Assembly: GCA_003022925.1 (NCBI GenBank)
Contig: PXRY01000021.1
Coordinates: 1 to 38,549, forward strand
Reading direction: 5' to 3'
Length of the DNA: 38,549 bases
DNA from: Halobacteriales archaeon QS_8_65_32
Lineage (GTDB): Archaea > Halobacteriota > Halobacteria > Halobacteriales > Halococcaceae
Position numbers and translations under genes: made by a program. The notes beneath the pieces were generated by a model that did not search any database, was not told the origin of the DNA, and worked only from the letters and a program-made list of their open reading frames with translations. Positions 38,052 through 38,549 of this stretch are shown here, piece after piece. Within the stretch, counting starts at the first letter, position 1; each line of letters begins with the position of its first letter.

Positions 38052-38320
38052 CTACTTCGGGGCAACGGTGACTGCAATGACGTCCTCGGCGTCGGGGATG
38101 TCGAAGTCGGGGTGGCGCTCTTCGGCGAATTGGATCGGCTCGTCCTCGGCGGGGCCGACGTCCATCGCCATCGGGCCCTGGACGGGCTTTTGATCCGGGC
38201 CAGTGCCAGGCGCGGCATCCTCTTCGGTATCGGCGTCGCACAATCCGAGGTAGGTCGGTGACGTCGCCCTCGATAGGTTCGTCGCCGTCGTACAGCGCGA
38301 GGCCGTCGACGAAACAGTGT
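38052..38320 (-). pseudogene. possible frameshifted remnant of a small acidic haloarchaeal protein
   Basis: Acidic protein-like sequence spans two frames: HCFVDGLALYDGDEPIEGDVTDLPR (one frame), then CDADTEEDAAPGTGPDQKPVQGPMAMDVGPAEDEPIQFAEERHPDFDIPDAEDVIAVTVAPK (63 aa ORF). Confidence 0.35.
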
Positions 38321-38549
38321 CACGACCGACCTGATCTCTCGAATTTTTGATTAGTCGTCCTACCGGAGGAGTGACTCATAGCTCGTGCGCCCACGGGCCA
38401 GGAGATCGGAGACGAACTATCGCGACTGGGACTCTCGAGTCGATCCCCTGCTCGAAAACCGTGCGACGACGTGTAGCGTATCGCTCGCTCGGTGTGGTTA
38501 CGTCGACGAAACGCCGTTACTTCGAGGATAGCTGATGGTTATATGAGTC

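Noticed and set aside
1-38549. CRISPR arrays or intact insertion sequences
   Set aside because: No regularly spaced direct repeats with unique spacers and no transposase motifs found in the ORF track.

Overview
GC-rich haloarchaeal chromosomal window. Diagnostic genes include archaeal TFB, pelota, archaeal LeuS, Elp3, Mch and Tat-lipoprotein signals. I assign about 30 genes. Most are housekeeping or transport: a peptide-type ABC transporter operon, dihydroorotase, pelA, leuS, an ornithine cyclodeaminase/Ala dehydrogenase-like gene, a TetR plus drug-type ABC exporter pair, an MTH1187 protein, mch, a HAD hydrolase, a GTPBP1-like GTPase, a NikR-like regulator, elp3 and tfb. No tRNA, rRNA, CRISPR array or intact transposon was seen. 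The most interesting signals are: (1) two dispersed paralogues of a multi-spanning GT-C protein that resemble TMTC-type O-mannosyltransferases, one directly followed by a membrane-anchored arylsulfotransferase-like beta-propeller, a candidate surface-glycan module; (2) two genes each broken only by an in-frame TGA where Trp is plausible, plus a nickel-transporter-like gene frameshifted in its His-rich loop; (3) three related hairpin-rich intergenic repeats, one with a cUUCGg tetraloop; (4) a relic copy of the elp3 3' end differing almost only at synonymous sites; (5) a degenerate 11-bp tandem repeat between convergent genes. All functional calls come from reading the translated sequence; no database search was run.
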